Source: Paenibacillus hemerocallicola (GTDB taxonomy: Bacteria; Bacillota; Bacilli; Paenibacillales; NBRC-103111). From it: a stretch of 64,000 nucleotides of DNA. A program made the translations under genes and the position numbers. Below, one piece after another: positions 26,521-34,723 of this stretch. A model generated the notes under the pieces. That model saw only the letters and a program-made list of their open reading frames with translations, ran no database searches and was not told the DNA's origin. Location of the stretch: NCBI RefSeq assembly GCF_006265175.1, contig NZ_VDCQ01000012.1:95388-159387 (forward strand), written 5' to 3'. Each line of letters starts with the position of its first letter. Within the stretch, counting starts at the first letter, position 1.

Positions 26521-28470
26521 ATGGGGATCGAAAATTTGGAGAAGTTTGTCCTGGGCATTTACGACGTAAAGGATCAGTTCAAACGGTACGTATATGACCG
26601 CTCGAAGGCGGCATTCGACGAGGGGGATCGCGCGCGCGACGAGATTCGCACGATAGAGGAGCTGCGGGTGCGGCAGGCGTTCATGCGCGAGAAGTTGATC
26701 GAATCTTTCGGCGGGTTGCCCTCGTCGGACAATCCGTTAAATCCGAAGGTGACTGGCTCCGTCGATTGCGCGGGCTTTCGGATCGACAATGTCATTATCG
26801 AATCGCGGCCGTCGACTTACGTCACCTGCAACCTGTACATGCCTGACGCATTGGATCGTCCGGCTCCGGCGGTCATCTTTCTATGCGGACATGCGGACGA
26901 TGCGAAGCAGTACAATCGTTATCAGCACGTTTGTCAGCGGCTCGTCGCGGAAGGATTGATCGTCCTGGCCGTCGATCCGATCGGGCAAGGAGAACGGCTC
27001 AGCTATTACGAGCCGTCGAGCGGTGAGCTGCCCGTCCAGCCGGGAACGAGGGAGCATGATTATGTCGGCAGTCAATGCTTGCCGCTCGGAGACGGCTTGG
27101 CCCGTTATTTCCTCCATGATGCGATGAGGGCGGTCGATTACTTGTGCAGCTTGCCCGAGGTCGATCCGGAGCGTATCGGCGTTACGGGCAATTCCGGCGG
27201 GGGCTTGCAGACGAGCATGCTCATGCTGTGCGAACCGCGCATCGCCGCTGCGGCGCCCGGTACGTTCATCATGAACCGGGAGACGTACATGTACGCCGGA
27301 CAGGCTCAGGACGCGGAGCAAATATGGCGGGGCATGACGAAGCTCGGCTTCGACCACGAGGATTTGGTATTGGCGATGGCGCCCCGTCCTGTACTGGTTT
27401 TGGCGGTTACGTCCGATTTTTTCCCAATCGAGGGGACGAGGCGGACGGTCGCCCGCACGAAACGGTTCTGGGAAATGTCCGGGATCGGGAATATGCCCGG
27501 CTTGGCCGAAGACCGTTCGGTGCACCAATATACTCCGCGGTTGGCGGATGCGGCTGCCGCCTTTTTCGCCGAGCAACTGCTCGGGACCGAAGCGAAGAAG
27601 CCGATCGCCGCGGCGATCATTCCGTTCGAGCAAGGGGAACTGAATTGTACCCAAAGCGGCCAAGTGCGAGGGGATTACGCCGATGCGCGGGCTGTCCATG
27701 ATGAAAATATCGACCGTTTCGATACAATCGAACGTCGCCTGGCGACGATCCCGGATGAGCTGCGCAAGGAACGGGCGCTCTCCTGGCTAAAAGAACGGGT
27801 TTCCGGCTCGCGTACCGCCCCGGAGCTGAATCCGAGGCATTTGACGCTGTCCGTGACGGAAGGATTGACCGTCGAAAGCTACATATGGTGGAGTCAGGAG
27901 GGCGTATTCAACCACGGGTTCGCATTCCGGGATCCGCTGCTGGCAGATGGCAACTTTCCCGTCGCTATCGGGCTATGGGAGCGGGGGACGAATAAGCTGA
28001 AGGAGAAGCTCTCCTGGATCCGGGAAACGTGCGCCCAAGGAAACATCGTACTCGTCTTGGACGTTACGGCCGACGGCGTCTGCACGCCCCATCCTATCAA
28101 TCCGCTGCCGATGTGGGAACGGTACGGGACGATCCATAAGCTGACGACGGACTTGTACTGGCTGGACGACAGTCTGGCGGCCGTACGCGTATACGATATA
28201 CTGCGGGCTGTCGATATGGTGAAGCATATTCCCGGCAGCATACCGGACAGGACGAGCTTGTATGCCAAAGGCCGCTTCGGCATATACGCCGAACTGGCGG
28301 CGGCGCTTGACGATCGGATCGGGTCGGTTGCCGTGGAAGACGGGATCGACAATGTCGCTTCATGGGTACGTTCACGATTTTATGAGCCGTTCGATACGGT
28401 CAGCACGGTTTTGCCCGGAATGCTGCAGCATTTCGATTTGCCCGATTTGCGCCGTTGGCGAGGTCGCTAA
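26521..28470 (+). CDS. Two-domain alpha/beta-hydrolase (acetyl xylan esterase-like), second domain degenerate
   Basis: The product is 649 aa from ATG 26521 (GGGGAGGTG just upstream). The first alpha/beta-hydrolase domain (~50-380) has PAPAVIFLCGHADDAKQYNR and a nucleophile elbow GNSGGG with Ser225. The C-terminal half (~420-649) looks like a second copy of the fold (NFPVAIGLWERG, GNIVLVLDVTADGVC, ILRAVDMVKHIPG), but its elbow position reads AKGRFG, with Arg585 in place of serine. It is probably a deacetylase or esterase acting on plant sugars inside the cell, consistent with the CBM9-like partner. No signal peptide is seen. The substrate is inferred only. Confidence 0.7.
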   Translation: MGIENLEKFVLGIYDVKDQFKRYVYDRSKAAFDEGDRARDEIRTIEELRVRQAFMREKLIESFGGLPSSDNPLNPKVTGSVDCAGFRIDNVIIESRPSTYVTCNLYMPDALDRPAPAVIFLCGHADDAKQYNRYQHVCQRLVAEGLIVLAVDPIGQGERLSYYEPSSGELPVQPGTREHDYVGSQCLPLGDGLARYFLHDAMRAVDYLCSLPEVDPERIGVTGNSGGGLQTSMLMLCEPRIAAAAPGTFIMNRETYMYAGQAQDAEQIWRGMTKLGFDHEDLVLAMAPRPVLVLAVTSDFFPIEGTRRTVARTKRFWEMSGIGNMPGLAEDRSVHQYTPRLADAAAAFFAEQLLGTEAKKPIAAAIIPFEQGELNCTQSGQVRGDYADARAVHDENIDRFDTIERRLATIPDELRKERALSWLKERVSGSRTAPELNPRHLTLSVTEGLTVESYIWWSQEGVFNHGFAFRDPLLADGNFPVAIGLWERGTNKLKEKLSWIRETCAQGNIVLVLDVTADGVCTPHPINPLPMWERYGTIHKLTTDLYWLDDSLAAVRVYDILRAVDMVKHIPGSIPDRTSLYAKGRFGIYAELAAALDDRIGSVAVEDGIDNVASWVRSRFYEPFDTVSTVLPGMLQHFDLPDLRRWRGR

Positions 28471-28478
28471 AAGGTTGA

Positions 28479-28517
28479 GAAGGTCCCGGCTCGCAAGAGC
28501 GCCGGGGCCTTCTTTCG
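28479..28517 (+). terminator. Rho-independent terminator after the esterase
   Basis: GAAGGTCCCGGC pairs with GCCGGGGCCTTC around a 10-nt loop, then TTTC. Confidence 0.8.
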
Positions 28518-28592
28518 TTTCAAGCACCGTGCGGTCTTATTCCGTTTCCCATTCATGTAAGCTATAATAATTGGAAGCAAAGGGGAATAGTG

Positions 28593-29537
28593 ATGAAGCC
28601 GATTACACTTAGCGTATTGGATCTCGTACCGGTATTGGGGCGGGCGGACCCGAAATCCGCTCTAGGTCATGCCGTAAGCCTCGCGCAAACCGCGGAAAAG
28701 CTCGGATATTCGCGGTATTGGGTGGCCGAGCACCACGATATGCCGAGTATCGTATCCTCGTGTCCGGAGGTAGTGCTATCGCATATCGGAGCGAAGACGG
28801 AACGAATCCGCATCGGCTCCGGTGCGATTTTACTGCCGTATTACAAGCCGTATAAAGTAGCCGAGACGTTTCATATGCTCGCGACGCTGTATCCCGGACG
28901 TGTCGACTTGGGAATCGGTCGCGCTCCCGGGGGGCATGCGCATGCATCGATGGCGCTGAGCGACAACTATTTGGAGGGAGTGCGACGGTTGCCGGAGGCG
29001 ATCCAGTCGCTTGTAGAACTGATCGCCGACGATTTTCACGTAGAAGGGCAACCCGTATCGGCACGTCCGCTCCCCGCGGTCCCGCCCGAATTGTGGATGC
29101 TCGGGACGAATATCAAAAGCGCTCAATTCGCTTCGCGCTTCGGTACGGGTTACGTATTCGGTCATTTCATGAGCGATCAGGACGGCAAAACGATCATTGA
29201 TACGTACAGGGACGGCTTTCAGGCATCCGCGATAAGTCCCGTTCCGCGGGTTATCGTGGCCGTCAGCGTAGTCTGCGCGGAGACGGACGAAGAGGCGGCG
29301 CATAGCGCCGAGCTGGGGGCCGGCTTGTTTTTGGGAGCGTCGGCGGTTTCCGGCGAGGAGAGACGGCAGTATAGCGGGAGAGCGATCGTCGGGGCGCCGG
29401 AGCGGGTTAAGCGGCAGCTGCTCGATATGCGGGAGCAATACAGGGCGGACGAATTTATCGTGGTGACGACAGCGCACGATTACGGAGCAAGAATCCGTTC
29501 CTACGAGTTGTTGGCCGAATCGTTATTACAGCAATAA
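28593..29537 (+). CDS. Luciferase-like (LLM class) flavin-dependent monooxygenase
   Basis: The product is 314 aa starting at ATG 28593 (AAAGGGG 5 nt before; GTG 28590 is too close). The N-terminus LSVLDLVPVLGRADPKSAL, AEKLGYSRYWVAEHHDMP and LGIGRAPGG are hallmarks of the MsnO8-type LLM subgroup with a TIM-barrel fold. These enzymes use reduced flavin from a partner reductase to oxidise small molecules. A TATAAT lies at 28563. It is 17 bp before the sirtuin gene, so the two are probably cotranscribed. Confidence 0.9.
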   Translation: MKPITLSVLDLVPVLGRADPKSALGHAVSLAQTAEKLGYSRYWVAEHHDMPSIVSSCPEVVLSHIGAKTERIRIGSGAILLPYYKPYKVAETFHMLATLYPGRVDLGIGRAPGGHAHASMALSDNYLEGVRRLPEAIQSLVELIADDFHVEGQPVSARPLPAVPPELWMLGTNIKSAQFASRFGTGYVFGHFMSDQDGKTIIDTYRDGFQASAISPVPRVIVAVSVVCAETDEEAAHSAELGAGLFLGASAVSGEERRQYSGRAIVGAPERVKRQLLDMREQYRADEFIVVTTAHDYGARIRSYELLAESLLQQ

Positions 29538-29554
29538 CCGGGAGGAAAGTATCG

Positions 29555-30295
29555 ATGGACGTTAAGCAGCTTCGCAGACTCGTATCGGATAGCTCGCGAA
29601 TTGTATTTTTCGGTGGAGCCGGCACCTCGACCGAGAGCGGCATTCCGGACTTCCGCTCCCAGAACGGGCTGTTCCGGACGCGGCAGGGCACGGAGCATCC
29701 GCCGGAGCGGATGTTGAGCCGCGATTTTTTTATGGAGCATACGGAAGAGTTTTACCGTTTCTATATGGAGAAGATGATCCACCGGAACGCCAAGCCGAAT
29801 GCCGGACATTTGGCGTTGGCCGGGTTGGAGGCTTCGGGCAAGCTGAGCGCGCTTATTACGCAAAATATCGACGGGCTTCATCAGATCGCCGGCAACCGGA
29901 GAGTTCTGGAGCTGCACGGGTCCGTTCACCGGAACTACTGCATGGCTTGCGGCGCTTTCTACTCCTTGGACGAATGGCTGAGCTTGGGGGAAGCCGTACC
30001 CAAATGCGGTAAATGCCGCGGACTCATCAAGCCTGACGTCGTGTTGTATCAAGAGCCTCTGGACGAACGCGTGTTTTCGGATGCCGAGACCGCAATATCG
30101 GAAGCCGATATGCTGATCGTGGCAGGCACCTCGTTAAGCGTATATCCTGCCGCGGGTTTAATCCGTTCTTACAAAGGCGACCGGCTGCTGTTGATCAACA
30201 AATCGCCCACAAATCTCGATGTCCGTGCCGATTATGCCGTACACGATTCGTTCTCGGACGTAATGAGCGGGCTGGTCGGGTCGGCGGACGATTGA
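29555..30295 (+). CDS. SIR2-family NAD-dependent protein deacylase
   Basis: The product is 246 aa with GGGAGGAAAG before ATG 29555. NAD-binding motifs GGAGTSTESGIPDFRS and TQNIDGLHQIAG are intact, as is the catalytic His in LELHGSVH. Four cysteines in CMAC and CGKC form the zinc site. GTSLSVYPAAGLI and LLINKSPTNLD complete the fold. It removes acyl groups from protein lysines, consuming NAD. It is last in a two-gene unit; a -35-region direct repeat for the following two-component genes begins at its stop codon. Confidence 0.92.
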   Translation: MDVKQLRRLVSDSSRIVFFGGAGTSTESGIPDFRSQNGLFRTRQGTEHPPERMLSRDFFMEHTEEFYRFYMEKMIHRNAKPNAGHLALAGLEASGKLSALITQNIDGLHQIAGNRRVLELHGSVHRNYCMACGAFYSLDEWLSLGEAVPKCGKCRGLIKPDVVLYQEPLDERVFSDAETAISEADMLIVAGTSLSVYPAAGLIRSYKGDRLLLINKSPTNLDVRADYAVHDSFSDVMSGLVGSADD

Positions 30296-30319
30296 AGCGG
30301 TTTTTAAGCTGGATTTAAG
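30292..30319 (+). promoter_or_regulatory. Response-regulator box array in front of the two-component operon
   Basis: TTGAAG (30292), TTTAAG (30303) and TTTAAG (30314) repeat with exactly 11-bp steps. The same hexamer and period occur before the genes at 32962 and 34724. OmpR-family regulators bind such direct repeats, so the site suggests autoregulation. No clear -10 is seen at the matching distance (TATTTC at 30352). Confidence 0.6.
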
Positions 30320-30383
30320 GATGGGATGTTATCATTCGGTGGGATTGCTTTTATTTCCGATCGAAAGGAATTATGGAGCCACT

Positions 30384-31061
30384 ATGAGCAAAATATTGAT
30401 CGTGGACGACGATCTTGCCATTCGGAAGCTGGTTAAAGCTTTTTTGCAGCAGGAAGGCTTCGCCACCTTCGAAGCGGCCAACGGTCAGGAAGCGTTGGAC
30501 GTATTGGCCAACGTGAAAATCGATCTCATCGTTCTCGATATTATGATGCCTGTCATGGACGGGTGGGATTTTTGCCGGGATTTGAAAAAAACGTTGGACA
30601 TTCCGATCATCATGGTGACGGCCAAGAGCGAAATCGCCGAAAGGCTGAAAGGGTTCCAGCTCGGAACCGACGACTATTTGGTAAAGCCGTTCGACCCGAT
30701 GGAATTGATCATGCGGGTGAAGGCTCTTCTGAAACGGTACCGGATCGAGCATTCCGAGACGGTTCAAGTGGGGGACGTGACGATCGACCGCAAAACGTTC
30801 GAGCTGACCGTAAACGGCCAAAGCTCCATGATTCCGCCCAAGGAATTCGAACTGCTGTTCAAGTTCGCGAGCAACCCCGGACATATATTTACGCGTGCCC
30901 AATTGATCGAGCAAATATGGGGCGTCGACTATGAAGGGGATGCGAGGACGGTTGACGTTCACGTGAAACGGCTCAGAGAGAAGCTGGAGCAGAACGGCTC
31001 CGAGAAGGTGTCGATCGTGACGATCCGCAACCTCGGTTATCGGCTAGAGGTGCATCCTTGA
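30384..31061 (+). CDS. OmpR-family response regulator
   Basis: The product is 225 aa from ATG 30384 (TGGAG 5 nt upstream); the open frame extends back to 30321 without a better signal. The receiver domain has Asp8-Asp10, phospho-acceptor Asp52 (VLDIMMPVMDG), Thr in MVTAKS and Lys in DDYLVKPF. A winged-helix DNA-binding domain follows (~130-222: PKEFELLFKFASNPGHIFTRAQL, VDVHVKRLREKLE). The stop overlaps the kinase start by 4 nt. It probably binds the 11-bp-period TTTAAG arrays upstream of this operon and of the two transcription units that follow. Confidence 0.95.
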   Translation: MSKILIVDDDLAIRKLVKAFLQQEGFATFEAANGQEALDVLANVKIDLIVLDIMMPVMDGWDFCRDLKKTLDIPIIMVTAKSEIAERLKGFQLGTDDYLVKPFDPMELIMRVKALLKRYRIEHSETVQVGDVTIDRKTFELTVNGQSSMIPPKEFELLFKFASNPGHIFTRAQLIEQIWGVDYEGDARTVDVHVKRLREKLEQNGSEKVSIVTIRNLGYRLEVHP

Positions 31062-32437
31062 TCCGTACGCTGTACTTGCGCATCGCCATCGTAATATTCG
31101 TCGTCGTCTGGTGCAGCCTGGCGCTGTCGAGCTTCATGTTCTCCCATTATTACCGCAACCAGCTGAACGATCGGGTAGAGGAGCTGCTTCAGAACGCGGC
31201 CAAGCTTGTCGTGAGGCTTATCCAGGAGACGGAGACGCAGCAGCTGGGCCAGACCGTATCGATCGCCGGCAAGCTTAACCGCGGACAAGAGCTGTATTTG
31301 TACTCGGAGACCGGGGAGAGCTATTTGTCCCGCCCGGGAATGAATTCCCGGTGCGACATACCGGGGGAGATTGTAGAGCTGGTGCTGGCCGGCAGCGCAT
31401 ATTCCAGCTTTCAGGACGGCGAGCGCAATTTTTGCCCGCAAGGCAGCGTTGGTACCGGCTTCGAATACGCAGGGAAGCGTTATGCGCTCTTCGTGTCCTC
31501 GTTCGGACCGACTCCTCGCCGCTTCGAGCTGTTGGATCTTCGCAATTTGCTGCCGATTTTGCTCATAAGCACGTTTCTGATCGTGTTGGCTGCCGTATAT
31601 TTGGTAAGACCGCTCAAAAAAATTACCGAAGCTACGCGTAAAATCGCCGGGGGCGACTTCAACGTCAGCCTCCATATTCGTCAAAAGGACGAGCTGGGCC
31701 TATTGGCACAGAGCATTACCCATATGGCGGGAGAGCTGAAGAAGATGGAGAAAATGAGGCAGGAATTCGTCTCCAACGTCTCTCACGACATCCAGACTCC
31801 GCTTACGTCGATACGCGGCTTCTCCAAGCTGCTGCAGCAGGATACGCTGAAAGACGAGGACCGGCAAAGCTATTTGCAATTGATCGAGAGCGAATCGGCG
31901 CGGCTGTCCCGGCTGAGCGAAAATTTGTTGAAGCTGGCATCGCTTGACTCGGAGCATCATCCGCACCATCCGAAGGTCATCGAGCTGGACGAGCAGTTGC
32001 GAAGGTGCGTCGTCGCCTGCGAGCCTCTGTGGTCGGCCAAACGGCTCGATATCGAGCTGGAGCTGCCTCACGTACGCGTCATTGCGGACGAAGACTCGAT
32101 GGGACAAGTATGGATGAATCTGCTCCACAATGCGATCAAGTTCACGCCGCCGGACGGTCGGATCGTCATTTCCCTTCTGCAGGACGACAAGCAGGCCGTC
32201 GTCTTGATCGCCGATACGGGTATCGGCATATCGCCGGAAGACCAAGGCAACATTTTTCGCCGGTTCTACAAGGCGGATGCCGCGCGTCAAAACTCGGAAT
32301 GGAGCGGAAGCGGGCTCGGGCTTGCGATCGTCAAAAAAATCGTCGACCTGCACGGCGGCAAAATCGAGCTGTCAAGCCGTCTGAATGAGGGTACAACGGT
32401 TCGCGTACAGCTGCCGATACAAGGAAATCAAGCATGA
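31058..32437 (+). CDS. Sensor histidine kinase
   Basis: The product is 459 aa starting at TTG 31058, which overlaps the regulator's stop. One helix spans ~7-28, then an extracellular loop of about 135 residues with two cysteines (Cys99 and Cys126) that could form a disulfide, and a second helix (~165-183). HAMP follows (~184-238), then HisKA with phospho-acceptor His243 (NVSHDIQTPLTSIRG), and HATPase (LLHNAIKFTPPDG, IADTGIGISPEDQ, GSGLGLAIVKKIV). It is the partner of the regulator at 30384. The genes downstream suggest sensing of envelope stress or a toxic compound. Confidence 0.95.
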   Translation: MIRTLYLRIAIVIFVVVWCSLALSSFMFSHYYRNQLNDRVEELLQNAAKLVVRLIQETETQQLGQTVSIAGKLNRGQELYLYSETGESYLSRPGMNSRCDIPGEIVELVLAGSAYSSFQDGERNFCPQGSVGTGFEYAGKRYALFVSSFGPTPRRFELLDLRNLLPILLISTFLIVLAAVYLVRPLKKITEATRKIAGGDFNVSLHIRQKDELGLLAQSITHMAGELKKMEKMRQEFVSNVSHDIQTPLTSIRGFSKLLQQDTLKDEDRQSYLQLIESESARLSRLSENLLKLASLDSEHHPHHPKVIELDEQLRRCVVACEPLWSAKRLDIELELPHVRVIADEDSMGQVWMNLLHNAIKFTPPDGRIVISLLQDDKQAVVLIADTGIGISPEDQGNIFRRFYKADAARQNSEWSGSGLGLAIVKKIVDLHGGKIELSSRLNEGTTVRVQLPIQGNQA

Positions 32438-32474
32438 TTCTCGTTGATCGTCTTTTTAGCGCATACAAGAACTT

Positions 32475-32492
32475 GTCAAGAATGTTCTTGAC
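32475..32492. repeat. Perfect 18-bp palindrome after the kinase gene
   Basis: GTCAAGAATGTTCTTGAC is two 8-bp arms around TG. It precedes the terminator and has no T-run. It could be an operator or part of the 3' message fold. Confidence 0.5.
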
Positions 32493-32515
32493 ATAGCTAA
32501 ATCGTTTAAAAGGTT

Positions 32516-32546
32516 GAACCGCTCTCGATGGAGGGCGGTTCTTTAA
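32516..32546 (+). terminator. Probable terminator of the two-component operon
   Basis: GAACCGCTCTC pairs with GAGGGCGGTTC around a 4-nt loop, followed by TTTAAC. Confidence 0.65.
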
Positions 32547-32587
32547 CGTTTCAGTAAGTTTTACAAGGTTTCACCCCGGGAGATCGA

Positions 32588-32663
32588 AATCACGGAAGCC
32601 TGTGCCGTTATATTCGGAAGTGTAATGAAATTCGAGAGAATAGCGGAAATTAGTGCCTCTATG
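32588..32663. repeat. Four-palindrome element, decayed copy (two units)
   Basis: Two degenerate units start near 32588 (ATCACGGAAGCC...CCGTTAT) and 32639 (AATAGCGGAAATTAG...CCTCTATG), 51 bp apart, with TAATGAAATTCGAGAG before the second, as in the copy at 61.3 kb (AATGAAATTCGGGAC). The rest of the 524-bp gap holds no gene that I can support apart from the sites listed here. Confidence 0.55.
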
Positions 32664-32831
32664 ATAGCTAAAGACGGACGCCGATTTGGCCGAGCTTGTC
32701 AATACGAGCATTTGGCAGAGGATGTGACGTTGTACAGGCAACGTCCTATCGCGACTGCATAACGCCTCTATATCGTTTGCGGATTACGCTGTTGTATTTT
32801 TTTCTTGTCGAGACGTTACCGGGATACCGGT

Positions 32832-32908
32832 TTTAAGCTAATTTTTAGTTTATTTTCAGCTTCGTTTAAGCGTTAGTTCATACACATAACACATTGGCGG
32901 CCTATACT
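32832..32908 (+). promoter_or_regulatory. Response-regulator box array and promoter before the secreted repeat protein
   Basis: TTTAAG (32832), TTTTAG (32843), TTTCAG (32854), TTTAAG (32865) and GTTCAT (32876) repeat at exact 11-bp steps. A -10 TATACT lies at 32903, 27 bp after the GTTCAT start. The same GTTCAT to -10 distance is found at 34522/34549. This is a strong candidate binding array for the regulator at 30384, replacing a consensus -35. Confidence 0.75.
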
Positions 32909-32961
32909 ATTTTTCGTAGGAACCATACATAGAGACAGTGAACGAGAAAGGATGGAGTGAA

Positions 32962-34455
32962 ATGAGAGTAACGATGAGAAAAAGACTGGCCGTTCTGGTG
33001 GGAGCGGCGCTATTGACAACTTCGGGAGGGATAGCACTGCCGGCTCAATCGGTATTCGCGCAAACCGCGGCCTATCCCGCCGCAGCGAATGCGCAGACGG
33101 AGGAAGGCAATCAGACGAATGCGGGAAACGCGCGGACGGACTATATCGAGGTGCTGGTCGGCAAATACGTCTCGAATCTGCGCGATCAAGCGGCGGCTTT
33201 GGCGGATGTAGATTACGATACGTTCATACGGGACGTACAATCGGGAAAAACGCTCGCGGAAGCTGCGGGACTCAGCGAGTCCGAGCTAGCGGACAAGCTC
33301 GTTCAATCGATCGGGCAAAGTCTGGAAGCCGAAGTTCAACTCGGGGCACTGACCGCCGACGAGTCGAAGCAAGCGAAACAACGTGCGGAGGCATCGATTC
33401 TGGAAGCCGTCTCCGGATCCGGTGGAGCCGATTCTTTCCTACAGGATACCGTAATAGGACAACAAATATTGAATAGCCATATCGCCGCGGTTGTTCAAAC
33501 GGCCGCATCCCTCTATGATCTTGACTCGAATCAATTGCGCAAGGAGCTTCGGGAAGGGAAAAGTCTGGCGTCCGTGACCGGACAGGTGTACGGGCCATTG
33601 GCGGTCGCGATAACGGAGCCGCTCGTCCGGGAACTCGATTCCGCCGTGCTGGCGGGAAAAATATCGGACGCAGAAGCCGACTCCTTGAAATCGGAAGGGG
33701 CCGAGGCGATCAGGACAATTGTGGACACCGAGGGCTACGACGCACCCACTACGAACTGGATGGAGCATTATGGGCAATATTTGCTCCGTAACAAGCTTGG
33801 ATTCGTCATATCGCAAACCGTTGCGTTATCCGGCAAGGAGGAGGAGGAAATCTCCGCCGCGCTCGCCGCAGGCAGTACGCTTGCCGCCGCTTCGGGCTTG
33901 CCTGAATCGGAGCTGATCCGTTCGTTAAGCGATACTATCGGCGAACCGATCGACCGGGCGTGGCTGGAAGGCAAGCTGTCGGCGAATTATGCGGAACGGC
34001 TGAAAGGGCAGGCCGAAGAGCAACTGGCAGCTATCATCCATACGTCGGGCTACGGATTGAATGAACAGCAGGAGCCAGATGGAGCAGCATACGAAGACAA
34101 TTGGGAAGATTGCGAGACTGATGAGAATGGGGAGACCCGTTGCACCGAGGTGACCGAGAAAGCGGCGGATATCGATCCAAGCTCCTATACGGACGACAAG
34201 CTGAACAACGCTTTATCGGAAGCGGCTGCCATTGCAAATATCGATTTGGACGTTTTGCTCGACAGACTGGCGGGCGGCGAATCGATTTCCAAGGCAACGG
34301 GCAGGAGCTATGACAATTTGATCTATGAGCTGTACAGGTCGACAAGCAAACAAATCAACCGTTATGTCTCACAAGGCTCCTTAACCGAGGAGGAAAGTGC
34401 ACGGATCAAGTCGAACTATATGTCAGGGCTTGTTGAGCTGATGACGCAATCCTAA
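32962..34455 (+). CDS. Secreted helical-repeat protein of unknown function
   Basis: The product is 497 aa from ATG 32962 (AAAGGATGGAG upstream). A signal peptide ends near QSVFAQ (residue ~33). The mature protein holds four related repeats of ~85-95 residues (about 52-142, 150-250, 258-350 and 395-495). Each has a helix pair, a core such as VQSGKTLAEAAGLSESEL / LREGKSLASVTGQ / LAAGSTLAAASGLPESEL / LAGGESISKATGRS, and a final helix with 'xGxLTxxEA'. A short acidic segment with two cysteines (NWEDCETDENGETRC) precedes the fourth copy. This resembles the 'L..G.SLAeiA' repeats of Bacillales secreted proteins. There is no LPXTG or SLH anchor. Its promoter array places it in the regulon of the neighbouring two-component system. 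Confidence 0.8.
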   Translation: MRVTMRKRLAVLVGAALLTTSGGIALPAQSVFAQTAAYPAAANAQTEEGNQTNAGNARTDYIEVLVGKYVSNLRDQAAALADVDYDTFIRDVQSGKTLAEAAGLSESELADKLVQSIGQSLEAEVQLGALTADESKQAKQRAEASILEAVSGSGGADSFLQDTVIGQQILNSHIAAVVQTAASLYDLDSNQLRKELREGKSLASVTGQVYGPLAVAITEPLVRELDSAVLAGKISDAEADSLKSEGAEAIRTIVDTEGYDAPTTNWMEHYGQYLLRNKLGFVISQTVALSGKEEEEISAALAAGSTLAAASGLPESELIRSLSDTIGEPIDRAWLEGKLSANYAERLKGQAEEQLAAIIHTSGYGLNEQQEPDGAAYEDNWEDCETDENGETRCTEVTEKAADIDPSSYTDDKLNNALSEAAAIANIDLDVLLDRLAGGESISKATGRSYDNLIYELYRSTSKQINRYVSQGSLTEEESARIKSNYMSGLVELMTQS

Positions 34456-34466
34456 GCTTCGCTCGC

Positions 34467-34496
34467 AAGGCTGCTCCACAACCGGGGCGGCCTTTT
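34467..34496 (+). terminator. Rho-independent terminator
   Basis: AAGGCTGCTCC pairs with GGGGCGGCCTT (with wobble pairs) and is followed by TTAGTTTTT. The next regulator array begins inside this tail. Confidence 0.7.
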
Positions 34497-34499
34497 AGT

Positions 34500-34554
34500 T
34501 TTTAGCTTGTTTTAAGGTTTTGTTCATAAATGGTTCACATTCAGAGCCTATAAT
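34500..34554 (+). promoter_or_regulatory. Response-regulator box array and promoter before the exporter operon
   Basis: TTTTAG (34500), TTTAAG (34511), GTTCAT (34522) and GTTCAC (34533) are spaced exactly 11 bp apart, with a -10 TATAAT at 34549. TTTAAG and GTTCAT stand at the same distances from the -10 (38 and 27 bp) as in the array before 32962. Confidence 0.75.
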
Positions 34555-34723
34555 CGCATCATGTGTTAAGAATGTTCCCATGGTCGCCGGGACGGTCTCG
34601 CCCATACAAAGGCGCAGGCCTACCGTTTGCTTCCAAGCATTGTAAGCGTAATCGTGCCGGCGGCGGACCGGATGGGACGGGCAAGCGATCCGATTATTTT
34701 AGCGTAGAGACGGGAAAGGGAAG

